Positions 57,601-64,000 of a stretch of 64,000 nt of DNA are shown here, piece by piece; within the stretch, counting starts at the first letter, position 1, and every line of letters starts with the position of its first letter. The stretch is taken from contig NC_092665.1 of the NCBI RefSeq assembly GCF_032118995.1, positions 16,264,012 through 16,328,011 of the forward strand, given 5' to 3'. A model generated the notes under the pieces. That model searched no databases, had not been told where the DNA came from, and saw nothing but the letters and a program-made list of their open reading frames with translations. The DNA comes from Asterias amurensis (Eukaryota > Echinodermata > Asteroidea > Forcipulatida > Asteriidae). The position numbers and the translations under genes were made by a program.

Positions 57601-60600
57601 GATCGAGGTATGTTTTTTTTTGCTGCTGTTTGCTTGTTTGTTTGTCTTTCGGTTTGGGAAGGAGGGTGTAATCGCAGAACCAAGAAGGGTTTCCTCATCA
57701 TTCAAGATGCCAACTTTCTTAAAGAGTTTTCCTTAATTTCCTCAATCTCTTCAGGAGATCGAGGTACGTTTGATTTTGCTGCTGTTTGCTTGTTTGTTTG
57801 TCTGTTTGTCTTTCGGTTTGTGAAGGTGGGAGATAATCACAGAACTCAAAAGGGTTTACTCATTATTCAAGATGTTAAAGAGTTTTCCTTATTTTCCTCA
57901 CTCTCTTTAGGAGAATATGGAGAGACTTCACTCTAGAGCAGTTGCTTACATCAATTTAGATGAAGCTGTCAGCGGGAACTACAGCTTTGCTACTGCAGGG
58001 AGCCCTCTATTGGCTGAAGTTCTTTACCAGACCACTAAGGATGTAAGTTGTCTGAAATATCTGTTGGTTCTATTTTTTTTGAGAGAGAGAGAGAAGAGGT
58101 TGGTCAAAGGCAAATTATATCTTTGGTCTTGTAAATATTTTTGGAACTCTGTATAAATGTAGATGTACACAACTAACATGTGAACATTTCATTTCTTTAG
58201 GTGGTCGCATATTTTAGATATCGCTGAAAATCAGGAGCGAGAATGTCTATGAAGGAATAATTATTCTGCAGTTGGGATACAGTGAAGCTTCTCAGATTCA
58301 AATTTCAAAAACTTTTTTTTTCTTCCACAACCACATTCAAAGTTAAAGGATTCTTAATGCTATCGAGAGCTGCTATACTAACCCAGTAAGTTTTTATTGC
58401 CATTTCATTTAAGATTGATTTCCAAATGTATACCCATCCCTGCAACGTTATTTTAAACAACTTTTGTTTTATCTACCGACAGGTGGATTGTCCAGATCCT
58501 CTACACAGTAACATGAAGATTTATAACAACTGGGCCGCAAGGAGACCAGTAAGCATCACAAATCAACCTCAGTAAGTTGACCCCTTGGCATAATATTCAA
58601 GAATAGTTTAATACTCATCTTCTAATTATGTGACGTTACTTTCATTTTGTGTACAGCAGCGCCACTTGCGACGGATACCAGCGCTTTAAAAGTTTCCATT
58701 ATTATGATTATTGACAGTTCTTTTTCTCTAAACACAAAATTGAACAATGTGTAAGTGTAATTTCTTTGTGTTATTTTGTTTGTTCCTGTAAAGGATGGAT
58801 CCCCTCGGTAGGACCAGCGACTCTGCTGCATTCTTGATGTTGGCTGGAGTGCCTTCGGTAGACTTCAAATACACTTACGACGAGGTAAAGTCACAAATGT
58901 GTAGCCATTCATTCATGTATGTTAAAGGAACACGTTGCCTTGGATCGGTCGAGTTGGTCTTTGAAAAGCGTTTTGTGACCGTTTGTTATAGAATGCATAT
59001 GGTTAGAAAGATGATGTAAAAGTAGAATACAATGATCTACACAAATATGCCTCGAAATTGTGTGGTTTTCTTTTTACCTCGTCCAATAACACGGTCGGCC
59101 ATTTATGGGGGTCAAAATTTTGACTCCCATAAATGGCCGACGGTGATAGTTCGCGACGTAAAAAGAAAACCATGCAATTTTGAGTGATACTTGTGTGGAT
59201 CATTATATTCTACTTTTAAAACATCTTTCTAACCATATACATTTCATAACAAATGGTTTCAAACGCTTTTTATAGACCAACTCGTCCGATCCAAGGCAAC
59301 GTGTTCCTTTAAGTGTTAGTCAGAGGACTGTCTATAACACTCATAGTAGCAGTTGGGGTAATTTGTTTGTCCAATTTAATAGATCAGCGAAGTCTAAAAA
59401 CAGTGTTGTTGTTCATCGAGGCATCTCATACTGGACTAGTTTAAATGACTCTTAAATCTCTTAGATCTTAAATCTTCCCCCTCTCTATCTGTGTTTGTTA
59501 AAAACTTAAGACCTCAGTTCCTTGACTCTTATTCAAAGTCTAATGAGGTGTAACTTGTTAGTTGTGTTGGCCTTGTCTCATATTGTCTTGTCCGCTTCCT
59601 TTGTGCTTTGTCCTGTCATGGTTCCGTGGTCTGATATTTGTTTGTCCATAGGTTATGGTACAAAAGCGTTCTGCTTCACCTTACACCTAAATGTTGTTGA
59701 TAACTATTGAATCAATGTTTCAACATATTGTGTGCATTATTGTAATGAATAACAGCGTTGAACTAAATGTTACTGATAATGAGTGTCTAAAGACACCATG
59801 TTTTAAATTTAGACACCCTATTTTATCTGTCATTTACTTATAAACGAATTGTAAGTGAACAATTTGGACACCCAGTTGTTAAATTTCTAGCAAATTTTGA
59901 AACCCTTTTACCAAATCCTGGCCAAAACCTCGAGCACCTGTGATTTTAAATATCTTCAAATATCTTTTTGTTTAAGGGAGGCTCCTCATATTTTCTTTGA
60001 TTTTGGGTGGAACTAATTATTTTTTGTTCATCCCCAAATCAGTTAAAACATACCCAGTCAGTTTCGCTTGTGGTTTATTATTTGATATTTTTTGTTTTGA
60101 TCAGGGCTTTTACAACGTGCCGAATTTCCCATTATACCACACGGCTTGTGACAATGGTGTCCTGATGAGTTCTTTTGTGGACACTGACTACAACATCCAC
60201 GCCGCCGTGACGGAGGTTGCAATCAAGACGATCTTGAAGCTGTCTGACTCCCCTAAGCTTCCCATGGATCTTACTCATTATGGAGAGGCGTTAACGAGAT
60301 ACATCAACCAATTAAAAGCACAATATGGGGAGGTTCTAACACGGAATACGGTATCAACAGGTAAGACCTAAATACACTTTGCTTTTCTGACATTGTAGGC
60401 AAGTACCAAAAAAATGAATTCCCACCTTTAATATCCTTGAGCTGATTTCACAAATAGCTCAGATTGATCTTAACTGTGGATCCGTCTTAATTGCTTAGCA
60501 AATTAGTAAACTTACTGGTTACCATCATGTCTTTTGGGAGAGGTGTTGAATTTTAGTCTTGACAATTCCAACATTATACTCTGCTCATCTTCAAGACATG

Positions 60601-62882
60601 TGATCAAACAATTCACACGTCACTTTTAAGAAAAGTCTTCTCTGAGATGGGATGACAAAGTAGGAAAAATCTTCCCTTGCGCTACCATAGTGTGCCTTTT
60701 ACATGCATTTCAGTTGGCTGCCTCGTGAGACAAGACCTTGCTGGAACAATAATGACGTTCTTGCTCTGAGAACACGGCCCAATGTCATAGAGGTGCTGAA
60801 AGCTCAAAAAGTAGCCAAGCATAACAAAATTGTGCTTACCAGAATAAGGTAACCAGCTAAACTACCATGTCACAGGTGCCCTGCTCATTTCTGCTTAGCA
60901 GAAAGTTGTTAGGCAATATTTTCTGCTTTAGCAGCTTTATCAAATTTCACTCGGGACTCAGTGTAGTCTAACATTTGTTGTAAACTTTTCTTTTCTTCAG
61001 AACTTCTTGAGGCTTCTATTGTTGATTTCAGTGGAGCAGCTCAAATGTTCCAAGAGAAGTATAACGCCATCTTAGAATCAGAGTAAGTAACCACACAAAA
61101 AAATGTTTCAGCAAAGTTTGCCTTTTACTTAACACATTTTTGGGGTGGTTTGGTCCGCGCAGTGGTATCTTTCTTCACCTTCCACCTCTAGGACCCTGGT
61201 TCGAATTTGAATCACGCCAGTGGATTAGGTTTTCAGGCCCTAGCTGAACTCTGTGGTTTTCCCTGGAATAATTCTCTGGGGTTTCCTCTCACATCTTAAA
61301 CTGAAACTTCCTTCCTTGTCTTCTCTCCATTGGGTTTTATAACGATTAAGTGACTTGACAACTATAATAAATGTTTGGAACTGTATTCATTTATGTAAAT
61401 GTAATCATGCTTTATATTTCTACATTCATATATTCATGTATTCATAATGTATTATAACAGTCTCTTTCATAACAATACTACTTGTATTTTTGATGCAATG
61501 AACAAATTGTAACTTTTGCAAAATGTTTTCAATTTTGCCAAAACTGCTTTCTTTGTTGATTGTATTTGTAAAAGATTTCTAGTTGACTATGATTGCAAAA
61601 TCATAAATGTTATTATTTTTTGTCTATTTGGTGATTTAAATTGTACTCGTTGAGATTTGAATATGTATTTGTTTTGGTTGTTGTCGTGGTATTGCCTCCC
61701 TATAGCCATAATATTCTGTGCTGTTTATTTTTAAAAAGTGTACCTAATAATAACATGCATAATATTTTGCCTTCTTTCAACTTATTTCACATTTTGTTTA
61801 CCCTTTTCTGTTGGATTTAATCTTATTTTAGATTTGTTTGTCCTCAGAAAAGTCTGCTATATTTGTTAACAAATAAACTAACAACTCTAGTGAGGCTTAT
61901 ACCGTAGCTATGTACTTAAAAAGCAATTTCCTACTTTTTCCTAAATGCCAAATTTTAAAATGTTTAAAGTTAATTTAAAAAACAAACATTTTTTGCCAAC
62001 TTTTGAGGTTAAGACTTTTTGTTATTAGGCTTAAATTATCAAAAAGTGAAATTTCAAATTTATAACTTTTGAAATTGATCAAGACCGTAATAATGATATG
62101 TGTTTGGTTTGTTTCCCTTCATGGAATACAGTGAGCTGATGTTAAAAGAAATGAATGACCATATGATAGCAGTTGAGCGAGCATTCTTAGTCAATGATGG
62201 ATCAGCGGTGAGTCCTGACTCAAGGTAAGTGAAAGACGTCTTGGAAGATATCATCATGTTCTTCATCTACAATTTCGGTCATATCGCGCTGGGCCCCTGC
62301 AACAAAAAGCCCCCTTCTTTTTCTTTTTGTTTACGCCCTTCTATCTCTGCAAGCAATGAATGTTCTTTCTTCTGTATGCACATTTTTTAATATTTTAAAA
62401 GCCTTCTCTTTAAAACTAATCTATTGACCAAGAGAAATAATTAGTAACTTTGCGGGTATAACCATATGTAACTCTAAAGTAAATGTTTGAAACGTCGAGA
62501 CCGCACCGACTCTTTTCAGACCAAACAATCCCACAAAAGATATTTACACACGGTTGTACCCGAAAGTTTCTTCCTATTTATCCACACCATGCAAAGCTTC
62601 AAACAATACTTAAACCAATGTCTGTTCCCCAAAATTACAAGAATCGTTTTAAAGTCTCCAGATACCTCATCATATTTTCTTCTTGGTTTTTTCACTAGAC
62701 ACTTGATCTATGGACTGAACACAACGTCCGCTTACAAAGGAGCAGCTTTTAGTCCCATCGTCATGGCAATCGACGTGGCAACGGATACCAATGATTGGAC
62801 AAGCGTCAGACAAGCTGTAGGCTACACAACACTTGGTATCCAAGCAGCTACTGGTATCGTTAACGATGCCCAGGCGCACTGA
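51666..62882 (+). CDS. Transferrin receptor-like / glutamate carboxypeptidase II-family (M28B) membrane protein
   Basis: Sixteen coding exons: 51666-52078, 52521-52658, 53854-53986, 54690-54815, 55197-55395, 56036-56123, 56321-56502, 56832-56951, 57525-57607, 57911-58042, 58483-58571, 58794-58884, 60105-60360, 61001-61082, 62132-62224 and 62699-62882. All are GT-AG in phase, giving 802 aa (TfR1 760, GCPII 750). It is a type II membrane protein: cytoplasmic tail with YTRF at 15-18, membrane span at about 49-72, Ser/Thr-rich stalk, PA-like domain, M28 domain, helical dimerisation domain. Zinc ligands equivalent to GCPII H377, D387, E425, D453 and H553 are H435, D445, E483, D511 and H610, with spacings 10, 38, 28 and 99. 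The general base E424 is G482 (SWDAGEDG). [19 protein letters not shown] and VSPDSRHLIYG read as TfR-like. No RGD is seen where TfR1 binds transferrin. It is probably enzymatically dead or altered; TFRC versus FOLH1/NAALAD2 orthology needs a tree. Confidence 0.92.
55030..55140 (+). mobile_element. MITE family A copy 6 (half element)
   Basis: TTAA-AGGCACTAGACTCAAGTGG and CAAAATAATTGTCAGCATAA match the left half of family A. The right half is missing and a run of 27 T follows. It ends about 60 bases before exon 5 of the M28B-family gene. Confidence 0.65.
55444..55816 (+). mobile_element. MITE family B copy 3
   Basis: A diverged left end (CTAA-AGGGACACGCTGCCTTGG) and a clear right end (CCAAGGCAATGTGTTCCT-TTAA). 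It lies in intron 5 of the M28B-family gene and is older than copies 2 and 4 judging by mismatches between arms. Confidence 0.85.
56981..57115 (-). mobile_element. MITE family A copy 7 (half element)
   Basis: CACGTTACTTCAGAGGAAGC, then TTTGAGTAATTACC and AAGTGCCT-TTAA match the terminal third of family A. It lies just after exon 8 of the M28B-family gene. Confidence 0.6.
57174..57480 (+). repeat. tRNA-derived SINE in intron 8
   Basis: A strong A box (TGGTTGGCGTGTGCGTAA) and B box (GGGTTCGATTCCC) about 45 nt apart are followed by a tail of about 240 nt (GGTTTTTCC, CTGGCAGCC, CGCGTCCTTCGCAATTCAGC). It is the clearest SINE of the window and lies immediately upstream of exon 9. Confidence 0.75.
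57598..57910 (+). repeat. Intronic tandem duplication carrying a copy of an exon end
   Basis: Intron 9 of the M28B-family gene is two near-copies of about 155 bp (TTTGCTGCTGTTTGCTTG, TTTCGGTTTG, AGAGTTTTCCTTA). The second copy starts with GATCGAG, duplicating the 3' end of exon 9, and keeps both an acceptor (CTCTTCAG) and a donor (GTACGT). That outlines a possible 9-nt in-frame microexon, GAGATCGAG. Confidence 0.75.
58922..59312 (+). mobile_element. MITE family B copy 4
   Basis: TTAA-AGGAACACGTTGCCTTGG at the left and CCAAGGCAACGTGTTCCT-TTAA at the right. It is palindromic with a tight centre around 59116. It sits about 40 bases after exon 12 of the M28B-family gene. Confidence 0.9.
61143..61380 (+). 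repeat. tRNA-derived SINE in intron 14
   Basis: GTTTGGTCCGCGCAGTGGTA (A-box-like) and GGTTCGAATTTGAATC (B box) are followed by GTGGTTTTCCCTGGAATAAT and TTGGGTTTTATAACGATTAA. Confidence 0.6.
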
Positions 62883-64000
62883 CATCACCATGGTAACCTG
62901 TAAATTGTGTTATTTAAAGCCATTCGTTTTTTGTTTGTCTTTTGTTCAAAACATTTTACGCGTTTGGATGGGCAGTTGTTTTGGTTGGAGTGTTTTAAAA
63001 AATAAAAAAAAAAATTCATAGTACAGGTTTGAATCCTAATAAGACGCAATAAGTTAATGTTTTGTTTCATTTACGGTTGGGGCGGTTCTTTTTTTTCTTT
63101 TTCTTTTTTTTTGGGGGGGGGGCATTCCGTTCAGGAATTTACAAGCAACCTTTTTTGTTAATGTTTCTCTTGGCATATCATGTAAATATGTGTGAAGTAT
63201 TTAATAATGTGAGATGTGCCTAGGAATTCTTCACAAATTTCTGATGTATTTAAATATCAAGAGTGAATTTTATAAGGATATAAACTGATGGTTTGTTTCC
63301 TGTGAACAGGGATTGTAACTAATTAACAAATATTACTAAGTACCAACTTTATATAATACTAATGATAATTTGTTGTTTTTTATTATTATTCTTTTTTAAG
63401 GAACCTATTGAAATGAGACTATTTGCGCCTTCCATTTTAAAACTGAGTTACTTCGTACCAAAACTCAAAACTGTTTTTAATTTGCACATCAAATAGATGA
63501 GAAAAAGAGCTTTCTAATAATGCCTAATTAGAGCATGGCCTCTGTCTCCCAGTACAGATTACGTCTTCATCACCATAAATTGTCTTGGTTTCGCCATTTT
63601 GGGAGTCAATGCCCCTGTTTCCTGGAATTACACTGAGAATGATAATCGTAAGTGCAGAATTTGGCGGTTAGCAGAGCCATGAAATTAAGCCCAATCTCGT
63701 TCATATCAAGCCTGATGTGAGGTCCATCTTTGAATGCCATTTCAATTTTTAAGGAGTGCCTGAGTTGGGTCTTGGGCGTCATGTCACATTTCATAGAGGT
63801 TCCAAAATTTCACAAGATTGTAATCATTTATTATTAACTCTTTAAAGACTTATCATGCATGTTTGCATGATATTAAATATTATCTTCAAGTACGCGCTAA
63901 TCCTCCAATCAGATTCGCAGAATGGAGTGGTGATAAAAACCTATATTGCACGGTTAATATCACTACCATGCGTCTTATGTGTTCTATGTCACGCGCCAAG
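62883..64000 (+). other. 3' UTR and downstream flank of the M28B-family gene
   Basis: No further coding sequence is recognised. AATAAA at 63001-63006, about 120 bases after the stop, is a possible poly(A) signal within an A-run; a G-run and poly(T) follow near 63090-63121. Read by eye, no CAGTG, the core of an iron-responsive element loop, was found on the plus strand. Confidence 0.5.

Noticed and set aside
1-64000. CRISPR array, operon or bacterial system
   Set aside because: Introns, SINEs and MITEs show nuclear animal DNA; the repeats present are exon duplications and transposons, not spaced direct repeats.

Overview
The window is nuclear DNA of a marine invertebrate deuterostome, most likely an echinoderm and probably a sea star. 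The evidence is a set of clear metazoan genes with short GT-AG exons (CTDNEP1, YEATS4, a transferrin-receptor/glutamate-carboxypeptidase homologue). It also includes lineage-expanded Ig and thrombospondin-type-1 genes and a dense load of palindromic TTAA-flanked MITEs and tRNA-derived SINEs. From memory the two main MITEs resemble sea star repeats, but this could not be searched.

Layout. (1) 0.6-5.7 kb: a head-to-head pair of intronless Ig-domain type I membrane proteins with tyrosine-rich tails (591-2192 minus, 4410-5717 plus). (2) 8.6-13.7 kb minus: a five-exon ankyrin-repeat plus C2-like protein of about 1002 aa. (3) 15.4-20.8 kb plus: complete CTDNEP1 (Dullard) in seven coding exons, including a diverged short first exon; it stands head to head with the ankyrin/C2 gene. 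(4) 20.8-24.6 kb: no gene seen. (5) 24.6-32.2 kb minus: a secreted or membrane protein with a signal peptide, an array of tandemly duplicated 75-nt phase 1-1 exons, one TSP1 repeat, one Ig domain and a Lys- and Pro-rich C-terminus. (6) 33.4-35.6 kb minus: a related three-exon gene with signal peptide, TSP1, Gly-rich repeats and a hydrophobic tail that looks like a GPI signal. (7) 37.1-40.4 kb minus: complete YEATS4 (GAS41) in seven exons. (8) 40.4-51.7 kb: no coding sequence recognised; probably promoter and 5' UTR intron of the next gene. (9) 51.7-62.9 kb plus: a complete 16-coding-exon, 802-aa M28B-family membrane protein.

The most interesting gene is the last. Its short cytoplasmic tail carries YTRF, the sequence of the endocytosis signal of vertebrate transferrin receptor 1, and its ectodomain reads as transferrin-receptor-like. 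It nevertheless keeps all five zinc ligands of glutamate carboxypeptidase II at nearly exact spacing, while the catalytic general-base glutamate is glycine, as in transferrin receptors. It looks like an intermediate between the protease and the receptor. The second most interesting locus is the TSP1 pair, with its recent exon amplification (four near-identical units plus two diverged copies) next to a Gly-rich GPI-type paralogue.

The genes do not form an operon or pathway. CTDNEP1 (nuclear-envelope phosphatase) and YEATS4 (chromatin reader) are housekeeping genes; the Ig and TSP1 genes look like cell-surface or extracellular products. No retroviral, Polinton or CRISPR sequence was recognised. 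Splice sites were placed by eye on GT-AG and reading phase; 5' and 3' UTR limits are unknown unless stated.
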